In this document: positions 1 through 8,710 of the stretch, one piece after another | Position numbering within the stretch: the stretch's first letter is position 1 | Layout: each line of letters opens with the position of its first letter | Assembly (NCBI GenBank): GCA_018402455.1 | Contig: JAGYIG010000010.1 | Location: 1 to 64,000 of the forward strand | Length of the DNA stretch: 64,000 nucleotides | DNA from: Opitutaceae bacterium | GTDB taxonomy: Bacteria > Verrucomicrobiota > Verrucomicrobiia > Opitutales > Opitutaceae | Reading direction: 5' to 3' | The notes under the pieces: model-generated | Seen by the model: only the letters and a program-made list of their open reading frames with translations | Database searches by the model: none | What the model was told of the DNA's origin: nothing | Position numbers and translations under genes: made by a program

Positions 1-2
1 GC

Positions 3-950
3 GGCGGCGGACAACGCCTGGAGTTTGGAGTTTCGGCGGTGGACTTCTTTGGGATCAAAAAACAGGGCGAACGGGTGGTGTTTGTTGTCGATGGCGGCGC
101 TTCGATGGTGGAGCCCGAGCGGGGAGATCTGCCGGGCTATGACCGCGTGAAGCAGGAGTTGGTGGGCATGGTTGAGCGGCTGTCTCCGGGCACCTTCTTC
201 AACATTATCGTGTTCGGCCGGGACATTGACCTCTATGCCCCGCGCATGGTGGTCGCGACCCGGGACAACACCTCGCAAGTGGCGGAGTGGATTGCGCCCT
301 ATTGGCGATTGCGCGAGGGCAAGATCGAGCGTCGCGGACCCTTTCGCAAAAATTATGAGCCGCAGATGACCGACTGGAATGGTGCCGGAGGCAGCTCGCG
401 CATGGACCTCGCGCTAGCCGCCGCGCTCGAGTTGCGCGCGGACCTGATCTTCATGATCACCGATGGAACCCCCTCGATTCGGCAGGGCCGCCAATCCAGC
501 GAAGAGGCCCGGTGGCGTCAGCGGTTGGAGCGCTACGAAGTCGATCGCGAGCGATATGAAAACAGCCAGCGGGGCCAAAAGGAGATGGCAGTCTATGAAC
601 AGAGGCGAGCCGTTTGGCGGGCTGAACGCGACCGGGTGATTGCGGAGCGCGAAGCCCGGGGGTTGCCCCCAGTAGTGCGCGAAGGCGGCTCGCGCGGGGC
701 TCCTTCCCGCCCCGGGCCCTCCCGGCCGAGCCGCCCGACCAGCTACTATGAGCTCGACGACCTCGTGCGTTTTGTGCGCCGGCAGGCCCGGCTGCTTTAC
801 GAGAGTTCGGGGGCGGATCTGCCCAGCATCAACGTGGTCGGTTACTCCCCCAATGCGAAGGGCAAGGCGGTGATCGAGGTCCTTGCCAACACGTTCCCGG
901 ATGGCAGCGCCCGCAGCATCGGTCGATTCGACGCGACCACAACCCACTGA
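3..950 (+). CDS. VWA-domain protein, 5' end cut by the window edge
   Basis: The frame is open to the first base of the window, so the GTG at 39 is probably internal and the N terminus is missing. Numbered from that GTG, a hydrophobic strand leads into D18-G-G-A-S22. This matches the first MIDAS loop (DxSxS) of von Willebrand A domains, but the middle Ser is Gly. The second metal loop may be GGSSRM near 117-122, and T141-D142-G143 is the third. Residues 150-215 form a charged, probably coiled segment. A proline/arginine-rich linker and a short alpha/beta tail follow. VWA proteins with this degenerate motif are common in Verrucomicrobiota and often sit near TonB/ExbB-type genes, but the upstream neighbour is not visible. 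Metal binding is doubtful because of the Gly. Confidence 0.75.
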   Translation, partial: GGGQRLEFGVSAVDFFGIKKQGERVVFVVDGGASMVEPERGDLPGYDRVKQELVGMVERLSPGTFFNIIVFGRDIDLYAPRMVVATRDNTSQVAEWIAPYWRLREGKIERRGPFRKNYEPQMTDWNGAGGSSRMDLALAAALELRADLIFMITDGTPSIRQGRQSSEEARWRQRLERYEVDRERYENSQRGQKEMAVYEQRRAVWRAERDRVIAEREARGLPPVVREGGSRGAPSRPGPSRPSRPTSYYELDDLVRFVRRQARLLYESSGADLPSINVVGYSPNAKGKAVIEVLANTFPDGSARSIGRFDATTTH

Positions 951-1033
951 CGCCGAGTCTGATCCGAGGGGCTCCCCGATTATTTTGAAAATGCGGTGGC
1001 CGGGACCCAGCGAATGGGCAGACTAGTCTGGCC

Positions 1034-1426
1034 ATGCCTACTGTCACCAAACTCCTCCACACCCGCATGCGGGTAAACGACATCGATGCCACGGTTAAGT
1101 TTTACACCGAAGCGCTCGGTCTGACCGAATCCCGCCGCCACACCTCGCCGCGGGGAGCCCAACTGGTATTCCTCCAGACGCCCAACAGTGCAGAGGAAAT
1201 CGAAATCTGCCAGATGCCCGATGGCGCGCCGGCGGTCGAAGTGCAGGAAGACCTGATGCACCTCGCGTTTGCGGTGGACGATTTGAAGGCGTTTGCGGCC
1301 GAAGCTGAAGCCGCGGGCTACCCCCTGAGCGATGGTCCGACTGAGACCGGCAGTGGTTCGATGATCGCCTTCATCGACGCCCCCGAGGGCTACGAAGTGG
1401 AGCTGATCCAACGCCCGCGGGACTGA
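1034..1426 (+). CDS. VOC/glyoxalase I-family protein
   Basis: A 130-aa single-unit vicinal-oxygen-chelate protein with two beta-alpha-beta-beta-beta modules. The expected metal ligands are present: His9 in the first strand, a Glu in the EEIEIC strand, His in LMHLAF, and Glu in the terminal GYEVELIQ motif. That set fits lactoylglutathione-lyase-like enzymes, which isomerise the hemithioacetal of methylglyoxal and glutathione. Many VOC proteins of this length have other substrates, so the reaction is not certain. The ATG at 1034 follows a weak ribosome-binding region. The gene converges on the DNA glycosylase gene, with 11 bases between the two stops. Confidence 0.85.
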   Translation: MPTVTKLLHTRMRVNDIDATVKFYTEALGLTESRRHTSPRGAQLVFLQTPNSAEEIEICQMPDGAPAVEVQEDLMHLAFAVDDLKAFAAEAEAAGYPLSDGPTETGSGSMIAFIDAPEGYEVELIQRPRD

Positions 1427-1437
1427 GCCGCGTTTCT

Positions 1438-2337
1438 TCACCTGTTCCCATGGGCGCGTTCCCATGCGAACAGGTATTGTTGAGCCAAGCCGGCGACCGG
1501 ACCAAAATGCACCCGGCCAAAGTGCGCGACCTGCGTTGGCGACCAGCCGGACAGGCCGTAGCGACGGCTCATCGCTTTAATCATCCATGTGTCCACCGGG
1601 AAGGCCTCCAAGTGACCGAGGCCAAACAGGGCCACGCAGTCGGCGATTTTTTCGCCAACCCCGGGGAGTTCGCAGAGAGCCACTTTGGCGGCCGGGTAGG
1701 GCAGAGTGGCGAGGTGTTCGAGCCAGCCGGGATGCGCTGCCAGAAAGGCAGCCGTGCCCTTGATGTAGCGGGCGCGAAAGCCGAGCTGGCACTGCCGAAG
1801 TTGGTCCTCGCTGAGCTCCGCCAACTGCGCCCACGTGGGCAGGGCCCAAAACCGTTTGTCATCTCGGAGATGACAAACGGTTGGGAGCGGGCTGCCGTGG
1901 CGTTCGGCCAGGAGGGCGAGCATCTGTTTGATTTGGACGATTTGTTTGGTGGCGCTGCAGAGGAAGCCGAGCAGGGTCTCGCTCAGAGGTTGGCGCAGGA
2001 TGCGCAGGCCGGGGAAGGCGGTCAAAGCGATCGCCAGGTGGGGGTCGCTGAGACGGGGCAGGGCGGTCTCGGCCTTGTCGCCCGCCGCGTCCAGGGCCAG
2101 ATAGTGTCGGAGGGTGGTGGCGGCGTTGGTCACGTCGCCGGTCAGCAGGCAGCCTTGCAGTTCATGGTCCGTGGTGATCCGGAGCCGCGCGACGTGTGGC
2201 CCCCACTGACCCAGCCAGGTGCCGTCGGGTTCGCGATACCAGCGAAACGCCTGGCCGCCATCGAGGGTTTCGGCGAGGGCGCCGGGGGTGAAGCGGGATG
2301 CCTGCTCGAGGGTCAGCCAAGTCCCGGTCGGGGACAT
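1438..2337 (-). CDS. 8-oxoguanine DNA glycosylase (OGG1-type, HhH-GPD)
   Basis: A 299-aa bifunctional DNA glycosylase/AP lyase that should excise 8-oxoguanine opposite C. The N-terminal OGG domain carries GQAFRW (28-33). The helix-hairpin-helix reads LPGVGEK, with Lys230 as the Schiff-base nucleophile. Asp249 in PVDTWM is the general acid; the 19-residue spacing equals that between the human OGG1 catalytic Lys and Asp. Eukaryote-like OGG1 enzymes are found in a minority of bacteria, where they stand in for MutM. The start ATG overlaps the stop of the alpha-E gene by one base (TGATG), so it is translationally coupled as the last gene of a four-gene minus-strand operon. Confidence 0.9.
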   Translation of the reverse strand: MSPTGTWLTLEQASRFTPGALAETLDGGQAFRWYREPDGTWLGQWGPHVARLRITTDHELQGCLLTGDVTNAATTLRHYLALDAAGDKAETALPRLSDPHLAIALTAFPGLRILRQPLSETLLGFLCSATKQIVQIKQMLALLAERHGSPLPTVCHLRDDKRFWALPTWAQLAELSEDQLRQCQLGFRARYIKGTAAFLAAHPGWLEHLATLPYPAAKVALCELPGVGEKIADCVALFGLGHLEAFPVDTWMIKAMSRRYGLSGWSPTQVAHFGRVHFGPVAGLAQQYLFAWERAHGNR

Positions 2338-3320
2338 CAGGCGATTTGGGCTTGGGCGGGGTCGTAGTTCACAAACGCTTCCATGGTGGCGCGATGAACG
2401 ATAAAGACCCGGGTCTGGATGTCGTCGAGATATTCGTGTAGGCCCTCGGCCACGATTTTCGTGACATCGGATTGTTCGAGGTGAGTCTGCAGAATTTTGA
2501 GCTCGCGCACCGCCGGGGCGTAGAGCTCGCCGGATTTTGAGTCACAGATTTTGGTGAGACAGTTGTCCATGGCGTTCACGGAGGCGAGGATGCTGCGGGG
2601 GAATTCGTGGTCGCGGATCAGGTAATTCAGCACGTTTTCGAGCTTGAGCTGTCCGCGCTGGGTGCGGCGGAAAGCTTCGAAGCCCGAGCATGATCGCAGC
2701 ACGGAGCCCCATTGAATGACATCTAGGGCGGAGCCGACGTGATGTCGGTCGGGCAGGATCATGTAGTATTTGACGTCGATGATCCGGGATACGTTGTCGG
2801 CGCGTTCGAGGTAGCGACCGAGCAGGTAGAACCACCAGCCCTCGTTGCGCGGCATCATGGATTCCGCCACGGCATAGATCTGTTGGGTGCGCAGCTTGAG
2901 GTCAGCGATGTATTCCGTCGAACCGGTCTGGGCGTAAGTTTGGTAGTCGTGGGTCTTCAGGTGCAGGTAGAAGGTGTTGATGACCTCCCACATTTCGCTG
3001 GAGATTTGATCGCGCACGCAGCGGGCGTTTTCCCGGGCGGAGGCCACGCAGGAGAGCAGCGACGACGAGTTGCGGGGATCGAAGAGCAGGTATTCGACGA
3101 CGGCTTGTTCGGTGACGGGTTTGCCGTGGAGTTCGAAAAATTTCTCCTCGTTGCCATTGACGTAGACCAAGGGCTCCCACGCCCGGGGGTCGGTGAAGTC
3201 GTCGTGGGATTCGAGATCGAGCACCAGCTGGGCGTTGACATCGATCAAGCGCAGGGTGTTTTCGCCGCGCTCGAGGTAGCGGGCGGTCCAGTAGATGAGA
3301 TTGGCGACGCGCGAGAGCAT
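2337..3320 (-). CDS. Alpha-E domain protein (DUF403)
   Basis: A 327-aa all-helical alpha-E protein. I place the start at the ATG at 3320, whose product begins MLSRVANLIYW, the family's conserved N terminus with RYLERGENT following. A longer frame to 3374 would overlap the preceding gene by 50 bases and adds only a proline-rich leader. Alpha-E proteins are almost always encoded beside circularly permuted ATP-grasp proteins, as here, and are thought to act in amide or peptide-bond chemistry; their exact reaction is unknown. The ATP-grasp gene ends 4 bases upstream. The usual third partner, a transglutaminase-like protease, is absent. Confidence 0.9.
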   Translation of the reverse strand: MLSRVANLIYWTARYLERGENTLRLIDVNAQLVLDLESHDDFTDPRAWEPLVYVNGNEEKFFELHGKPVTEQAVVEYLLFDPRNSSSLLSCVASARENARCVRDQISSEMWEVINTFYLHLKTHDYQTYAQTGSTEYIADLKLRTQQIYAVAESMMPRNEGWWFYLLGRYLERADNVSRIIDVKYYMILPDRHHVGSALDVIQWGSVLRSCSGFEAFRRTQRGQLKLENVLNYLIRDHEFPRSILASVNAMDNCLTKICDSKSGELYAPAVRELKILQTHLEQSDVTKIVAEGLHEYLDDIQTRVFIVHRATMEAFVNYDPAQAQIA

Positions 3321-3324
3321 GGGA

Positions 3325-4821
3325 TCAGACGGAGAGTTTTTCGGGTTTGATGGGCGGGGCGGTGTCGGGAGCATCGCCGTCGTCGGCGAGCACCCAGGTG
3401 TCTTTCGAGCCGCCGCCCTGGGATGAGTTGACCACGAGAGATCCTTTTTTGAGGGCCACGCGGGTGAGTCCGCCGGGCATGATTTTGACGGATTCGCCGT
3501 TGAGGATGTAGGGCCGCAGGTCGACGTGGCGCCCCTCCATTTCGCGTCCGCAGATGGTGGGACAGCGGGAGAAGGCCAGGGTGGGTTGTGCGATGAAGTT
3601 ACGGGGATTGGCCACGATTTTGTCCGCGAATTCCTTCAATTGTTTTTTGGTGGCGTGGGGGCCGATCAGCATACCGTAGCCGCCGGCCTCGTTGACGCTC
3701 TTGACCACAAGTTTTGGCAGGTTTTCGAGCACAAATGATCGTTCGGACGCGTTGGAGGTCAGGTAGGTTTCCACGTTCGGCAGGAGGGAATCCTCTCCGA
3801 GGTAGAATTTGATCATCTGGGGCACGTAGTAGTAAACGGCCTTGTCGTCGGCGATGCCGGTTCCCACCGGATTGGTGAGGGCGACATTGCCGCGGCGGTA
3901 GGCTTCAAAAAGCCCGGGCACTCCGAGGAGGGAGTCCCGGCGGAAAACGGTGGGATCGAGGAAGTCGTCGTCGAGTCGGCGGTAGATCACATGGACCCGG
4001 GTGAGTCCGCCGGTGCGCTTCATGAAGACTTTGTGGTCCTGCACCACCAGATCGCTGCCTTCCACAATCTCGATACCCATCTGCCGGGCGAGGAAGGCGT
4101 GTTCGTAGTAGGCGGAGTTGTAAACTCCGGGCGTGAGCAGCACCACGGTGGGGGACTCGACGCCCGCGGGGGCCAGCCAATTGAGCAGGTCGAGCAGGTC
4201 CGAGGTATAGCCCGAAACCGGTCTGACGTGATAATTCCGGAGCAGGTTGGGAAACACCCGCTTCATGATTTGGCGATTTTCCAGCACGTAGCTCACCCCG
4301 GACGGGGTGCGGAGGTTGTCTTCGAGCACCCGGTAGGTACCGTCGGCATCGCGGATGAGGTCGGTGCCGTTGATGTGCACGTGGCGTTGGCGAGGAAGTT
4401 GGACGCCCACCAGTTCGGGGCGGAAATGGGCGCAGCTCTCCACCAAGGCACGAGGGATGATCCCTTCTTTGAGGATTCGTTGCTCCGAGTAAATGTCCTT
4501 GAGGAACAGGTCCAACGCCATCATCCGCTGGGTCAGTCCTGCCTCCATCCGGGTCCATTCGGTCGCCGAAATGATGCGGGGCACGAGATCGAAGGGGAAA
4601 ATCTTCTCCGTGCCCGCCTTGTCAGAGTAGACGGTGAAGGTGACCCCGCGATTAATGAAGGTCTGATTGGCTCCCTTTTGGCGGGTCAACAGTTCGCCAA
4701 AACCCGACATGTCCTGATAGCGTTCCCAGAGTCGGCGATAGTGGGGCCGCGGCTCGCCGGGGGCGGCGAACATTTCATCGTATAAGCCTCCTAAATCATA
4801 GTCGTGGAAGAAATTGGGCAT
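3325..4821 (-). CDS. Circularly permuted type-2 ATP-grasp protein
   Basis: A 498-aa protein of the DUF404/DUF407 family: the N-terminal part has YDEMF, the centre has NGTDLIRDADGTYRVLEDN, and the C-terminal part has PKLVVKSVNEAGGYGM with the glycine-rich ATP-grasp loop. The family is predicted to form an amide bond with ATP, perhaps on a peptide or cofactor, together with the alpha-E protein encoded 4 bases downstream. Length and domain order are normal. It starts 4 bases after the small secreted-protein gene, so three genes are likely co-transcribed with the DNA glycosylase. Confidence 0.9.
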   Translation of the reverse strand: MPNFFHDYDLGGLYDEMFAAPGEPRPHYRRLWERYQDMSGFGELLTRQKGANQTFINRGVTFTVYSDKAGTEKIFPFDLVPRIISATEWTRMEAGLTQRMMALDLFLKDIYSEQRILKEGIIPRALVESCAHFRPELVGVQLPRQRHVHINGTDLIRDADGTYRVLEDNLRTPSGVSYVLENRQIMKRVFPNLLRNYHVRPVSGYTSDLLDLLNWLAPAGVESPTVVLLTPGVYNSAYYEHAFLARQMGIEIVEGSDLVVQDHKVFMKRTGGLTRVHVIYRRLDDDFLDPTVFRRDSLLGVPGLFEAYRRGNVALTNPVGTGIADDKAVYYYVPQMIKFYLGEDSLLPNVETYLTSNASERSFVLENLPKLVVKSVNEAGGYGMLIGPHATKKQLKEFADKIVANPRNFIAQPTLAFSRCPTICGREMEGRHVDLRPYILNGESVKIMPGGLTRVALKKGSLVVNSSQGGGSKDTWVLADDGDAPDTAPPIKPEKLSV

Positions 4822-4825
4822 GGAG

Positions 4826-5302
4826 TCAGGAATCGGTTTGGTTCCAGAGGAAGCTGTGAGTGGAAGTGAGGAGCTTGCCGGAGGGGGCGAGGAAACTGAG
4901 TCGCCACGCGACGGGCACCGCGGTGGGGTCAGCCCAATCCGTGCCAGTCAGGCCCACAAAAACGGCATGGCTGCCCTTGGGTACGTCCCAGTCAAACGAG
5001 TAGACGCTCGGTTCGGTGGCACCCTGACGGGTAATTTCCAGACGTATGGTCGAAGCGGGATAGGCAGTGTGGCTGTTGGTGCGGGTGAGCCAGTAGTAGC
5101 CATCGCGCGAGAGGGGTTGGGTGCGCAGAGTGGCTTGATTGGTGGCGCTGACTGGTCCGCCGAAGTATTCGGCCAGAGTGGTGAAGCTTTCGGCGGTGCG
5201 ATAGCCGGGCCAGACCCGCTGCAATTCGATCTGAGCAGAGAGAAGAAGCGGCAGGGTTCCGGCGAGGAACCCGACACCTAGGCGGAGGGAACGAAAAAAC
5301 AT
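4826..5302 (-). CDS. Secreted protein of unknown function, first gene of the ATP-grasp operon
   Basis: A 158-aa protein with a signal peptide (two Arg, then GVGFLAGTLPLLLSA, probable cleavage after LLLSA near residue 23). The mature part is rich in beta-prone Thr/Ser/Trp segments and has no cysteine. I do not recognise a family. It ends 4 bases before the ATP-grasp gene, so it is probably co-expressed with that ATP-grasp/alpha-E pair. Because the partners should be cytoplasmic, an exported protein here is unexpected; it might be a substrate of the pair or an unrelated passenger. Confidence 0.7.
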   Translation of the reverse strand: MFFRSLRLGVGFLAGTLPLLLSAQIELQRVWPGYRTAESFTTLAEYFGGPVSATNQATLRTQPLSRDGYYWLTRTNSHTAYPASTIRLEITRQGATEPSVYSFDWDVPKGSHAVFVGLTGTDWADPTAVPVAWRLSFLAPSGKLLTSTHSFLWNQTDS

Positions 5303-5392
5303 ACTAGTGGCAGTTCGATATCCAGGTTCATGGGTTGAGGCAAGGGTTCGTCCGAATTCAAGGCGGAGGCGGGGGCCCCCGTCGCAGGGAGC

Positions 5393-7012
5393 TCACGGCT
5401 GAAGGTGCACAAACTGGTAGCGATGGAAGCCGAGCAAGGCTGGCGGCCATTCCTGCACCTCCGGTCGTTTCAAGAACACTTGAGTGCCGTGATAAATCGG
5501 CGCGATCGGCGCTTCCTCGACCAGCAGTGCTTCCGCCTGTTGGTACAGGGCGTAGCGGGAAGCTTCGTCGGGCTGGGCGGCCGCCCGAGCGATCAACTCG
5601 TCGTAATGATCGTTGGCCCACCCGGTGTTGTTGTAGCCGCTGTAAGATAGAAAAAGCTCCAGAAAGGTGTAGGGTTCCACGTAGTCACCGATCCACCGGG
5701 AATTGGAGATGTCATAGTTGAGATGGGTTTCATCATCCAGCCAGACGCGTTGTTCCTTCATCGCGATGGTGATCTCGATACCCAGCTCGTGGCGCCACAT
5801 TTGTTGAATGGCCTCCACAATGGATTGGTTGATCTCGCGGGCTCGCGACATGACTTCGAGCGAGGGGAAGCCCTCGCCTGCGGGGTAGCCGGCCGCCGCC
5901 AGCAACTGTCGGGCGCGCTCGGGGTCGTAGCCAAACGTCGCCTCGGCGGTGTAGCCGGCGGTGTCGGGTGGCGTGAGCCGATCAGCCGGCGCTTCGCCGC
6001 CTTGGAGGACCTTTTGGGCCAGCGCCTGACGGTTGATCGTCAACGCGAGGGCCTGGCGCACCCGGGGGTCGTCGAGCGGGGGACGCGTCAAATTGAAGCG
6101 CATGAAACCAGTCAGGACAAAGGGATCAATCCGGAGGAGTTCGGGCGATTCGGTTTGGTAGGCCTGAATCTTGGTCAGCGGCACTTCCGAGGTCAGGTGG
6201 AGTTGCCCGGATCGAAACGCGGCTTCCTGACTCACGGCATTCTGAAAGGGATAGAATGCGACGCCGTTCAGCCCCACGGAGTCCGCGTCTCGAAAGTGGG
6301 GGTTACGCTCGCCTTGAATGCGACTCTGCGACTGCCAGCCGGTGAGCCGAAAGGGACCATTGCCCACCATGTTCTCGGGGCGGGTCCATCGATTGGCCCG
6401 GTCGGCCAATTCCCCGTGCCGGGCGACGACATGCAGCGGAACCGGAAACGCCACCGGCAAGGTGAGAATGGACGCGAGCATCGGGGTGGGCTGAGCCAAC
6501 GTCAGCACCACGGTCAGTGAATCGGGGGCTTCCACCCCCAGCGCCCGGGGGTCGGTTTCCGTGCCGGAGTTAAACGCCGCGGCGCCGCGCAGCGGATACA
6601 GCACGTAGGCGTATTCAGATCCCAAGGACGGGGTGAGCGCGCGGATGAAAGAGTCCCGGAAGGTTTCGGCAGTAAGCGGGGTGCCATCGGACCACTGCAG
6701 GTGCGGGCGCAAGTGAAAGGTCCACGTGAGGCCGTCGGCCGAGACCTCCCAGCGTTCAGCCGCGGCCGGCACGGGGCGCGAGGTCGTCTCATCGACCGCG
6801 ACCAGGCCCTCAAAAAACGCCAGCGCGACCTGCATGTCGGTGAAGGCGGAAACCAGGTGGGGATCGAGGTCACGCGGCTCTGCGCCGATCGCCCGATGCA
6901 GGACACCCTCTCGATTGCCCTGGGCGACCCGGGTTTCGCGTTTGCCGCAGCCGACACTCAGCCCCAGCAGTCCCGACACCAAAACGAAAAAACAGATCGA
7001 GCGAGGGATCAT
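5393..7012 (-). CDS. Peptide/oligopeptide-binding lipoprotein (OppA-like SBP family 5)
   Basis: A 539-aa extracytoplasmic solute-binding protein. The chosen ATG at 7012 gives MIPRSICFFVLVSG followed by the lipobox LSVGC (Cys22), which fits a lipoprotein much better than the 12-residue extension to 7048. Family-5 signatures are clear: the start GAEPRDLDPH, the SDGTPLTAETF region, the NGPF segment, and RVRQALALTINR near the hinge. It should capture peptides in the periplasm for an ABC importer, but no permease or ATPase gene lies next to it, so it is an orphan receptor. It is transcribed away from the GYF_2 gene across a 109-base gap. Confidence 0.9.
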   Translation of the reverse strand: MIPRSICFFVLVSGLLGLSVGCGKRETRVAQGNREGVLHRAIGAEPRDLDPHLVSAFTDMQVALAFFEGLVAVDETTSRPVPAAAERWEVSADGLTWTFHLRPHLQWSDGTPLTAETFRDSFIRALTPSLGSEYAYVLYPLRGAAAFNSGTETDPRALGVEAPDSLTVVLTLAQPTPMLASILTLPVAFPVPLHVVARHGELADRANRWTRPENMVGNGPFRLTGWQSQSRIQGERNPHFRDADSVGLNGVAFYPFQNAVSQEAAFRSGQLHLTSEVPLTKIQAYQTESPELLRIDPFVLTGFMRFNLTRPPLDDPRVRQALALTINRQALAQKVLQGGEAPADRLTPPDTAGYTAEATFGYDPERARQLLAAAGYPAGEGFPSLEVMSRAREINQSIVEAIQQMWRHELGIEITIAMKEQRVWLDDETHLNYDISNSRWIGDYVEPYTFLELFLSYSGYNNTGWANDHYDELIARAAAQPDEASRYALYQQAEALLVEEAPIAPIYHGTQVFLKRPEVQEWPPALLGFHRYQFVHLQP

Positions 7013-7121
7013 CGGGGCCACGAAGACACCTTGCCCCGTCGGCGGCAACCTCGCAGGCAGGATTGATCCTTGCTGGACGGAGCGGATTGCGCTGAGTTTG
7101 GCGCTGCACCCCTTTTCCCCT

Positions 7122-8123
7122 ATGCAATGGTTTTATGCGATTAACGGAGAGCGACATGGCCCCATCAGCCCTGACCATTTGGCGGGCTTGATTGCGCAAG
7201 GCACGGTGACGGACGACACCTTGGTGTGGCGCGAGGGACTCGGAAACTGGGAACCGTGGGGCAAAGTGGCGGCGGAAAACCCCCTGCCTGAGCCTTCCGG
7301 CGAGCTGCCCCCTCCGCCCGTTTACACTGAGCCCACCGCAGCCGGGGGAGCGGAGTCCGCGCAGTGGACGCTCCAGGAATTTTCCGAGAATCTGGCGCAG
7401 CGCGGATTTTCCACCTCGGTGGGGGGCTGTCTGGCCCGGGCCTGGAGCAATTACAAATCGTTCTTCGGGCTCGCGCTGGGATCGGTGTTGGTTGCCTACC
7501 TTGTGCTGATGGTGTCTGGCATGATCCCGGTTTTGGGGGTGTTCACGGGCCTGCTGTTGGGCCCGCACATCAACGCCGGCATGGCGTGGATATTCCTGAA
7601 ACGCGCGCGTGATGAAAGGGTTGAATTTGGCGATGTGTTTGAGGGGCTCAAGCGTTGTTACCTCAAGCTGCTGCTGGTGGGCCTGGTGCAGATGGGCTTT
7701 GTGCTCACGGTGATGATCGTGTTCGTGGTGCCGATCATGCTCATGGGGGTTCCTTTGGGGGTGTCGGGGATGGAGTCGGAAACGCCCCCGGACATCTCGC
7801 TCACCGCGGCCATGACCATCGTGGTGCTGACGGCGACGATGGCGGCGGTGCTGGTTTATTTTTCGATCCGTTTTCTGCTCACCGGGATTGTAGCGATCGA
7901 CCGCCCGGAAAGTGCCATCGATGCCTACCGGCTGAGTTGGCGTATCACCCGGGGCCGATTCTGGACCATTTTTGGGCTGATGATTGTCCTCGTTCTGGCC
8001 GGCTTGGCTGGTGCGCTTGCCCTGCTGATCGGCCTTATCTTCGTCATGCCGTTTTTTGGGGCGGTGATTGCCCAGCTGTATCACGACGCGATTGAGTCGG
8101 CGGCGGGACGTCCGCCGGAATAA
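7122..8123 (+). CDS. GYF_2-domain integral membrane protein
   Basis: A 333-aa protein. Residues 1-48 (WFYAINGERHGPIS, then LVWREGLGNWEPW) form a GYF_2 (DUF4339) domain, a small aromatic module thought to bind proline-rich peptides. A proline-rich linker (about 60-75) follows. The rest holds about five or six membrane helices, including SVLVAYLVLMVSGMIPVLG and IFGLMIVLVLAGLAGALAL, and resembles DUF975/glycerophosphoryl-diesterase-like membrane domains. The start at 7122 is the ATG just before the GYF_2 fold; the open frame continues upstream into unrelated sequence. The role is unknown. It may be read through into the ECF sigma gene 48 bases downstream. Confidence 0.85.
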   Translation: MQWFYAINGERHGPISPDHLAGLIAQGTVTDDTLVWREGLGNWEPWGKVAAENPLPEPSGELPPPPVYTEPTAAGGAESAQWTLQEFSENLAQRGFSTSVGGCLARAWSNYKSFFGLALGSVLVAYLVLMVSGMIPVLGVFTGLLLGPHINAGMAWIFLKRARDERVEFGDVFEGLKRCYLKLLLVGLVQMGFVLTVMIVFVVPIMLMGVPLGVSGMESETPPDISLTAAMTIVVLTATMAAVLVYFSIRFLLTGIVAIDRPESAIDAYRLSWRITRGRFWTIFGLMIVLVLAGLAGALALLIGLIFVMPFFGAVIAQLYHDAIESAAGRPPE

Positions 8124-8171
8124 ATTTCTAAGAAGTCTGGGGCCCGCCCGTCCAAGGCTGCGTAGGTCACG

Positions 8172-8699
8172 ATGAAAACGGCCGCAGACGATGAAAACGC
8201 AGGAAATTGGATCGCAGCAGCGATGCGCGAGCATCAGGCCCCCCTGGTGCGCTATGTGGCGCGTTTGGTGGGCGGCGACTTGGGCCGCGCTCAGGACGTG
8301 GTGCAGGATGCTTTTTTGCGGCTCTGCCAGCAACCGGCCGAGGAAGTTCGCGGCCACACGGTGGAATGGCTTTACACCGTGTGCCGTAATCGGGCCATTG
8401 ATGTGGTGCGCAAGGAGGGGCGCATGAGGGCGTTTGCCGAAGGGGAAGCCGACCAGGTGAGCGCGGCGGATGCCCGCCCCGGACGGGCCTTGGAAGCCGC
8501 CGAAACTCAGGCAGCGGTGCGGGCGTTGATCGAACAACTCCCGGCCAACCAGCAGGAGGTCGTTCGGCTGAAGTTCCAGAGCGGTTTCAGTTACAAGGAG
8601 ATCAGCCGGATCACGCAGCTCTCCGTGAGCAACGTGGGTTATCTTATCCACATGGCGGTGAAACAATTGCGAGCCGATTTGGCCGCCCAACAACCCTGA
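8172..8699 (+). CDS. RNA polymerase ECF-type sigma factor
   Basis: A 175-aa sigma-70 family protein with region 2 at about 24-90 (RAQDVVQDAFLRL, then TVEWLYTVCRNRAIDVVRKE) and region 4 at about 117-168 (LPANQQEVVRLKFQSGFSYKEIS, then the helix-turn-helix). It has no long linker and no region 3, which defines the extracytoplasmic-function class. It is followed after 11 bases by a protein whose N terminus looks like the membrane-anchored regulator usually paired with this class. The pair probably forms an envelope-stress regulon whose targets cannot be deduced from this window. Confidence 0.95.
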   Translation: MKTAADDENAGNWIAAAMREHQAPLVRYVARLVGGDLGRAQDVVQDAFLRLCQQPAEEVRGHTVEWLYTVCRNRAIDVVRKEGRMRAFAEGEADQVSAADARPGRALEAAETQAAVRALIEQLPANQQEVVRLKFQSGFSYKEISRITQLSVSNVGYLIHMAVKQLRADLAAQQP

Positions 8700-8710
8700 G
8701 GATTTTTGTC

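Noticed and set aside
6870-8693. 607-codon minus-strand frame across the GYF_2 and sigma genes
   Set aside because: Composition is His/Arg/Gln-rich, as in antisense shadows, and it lies over two well-supported genes.
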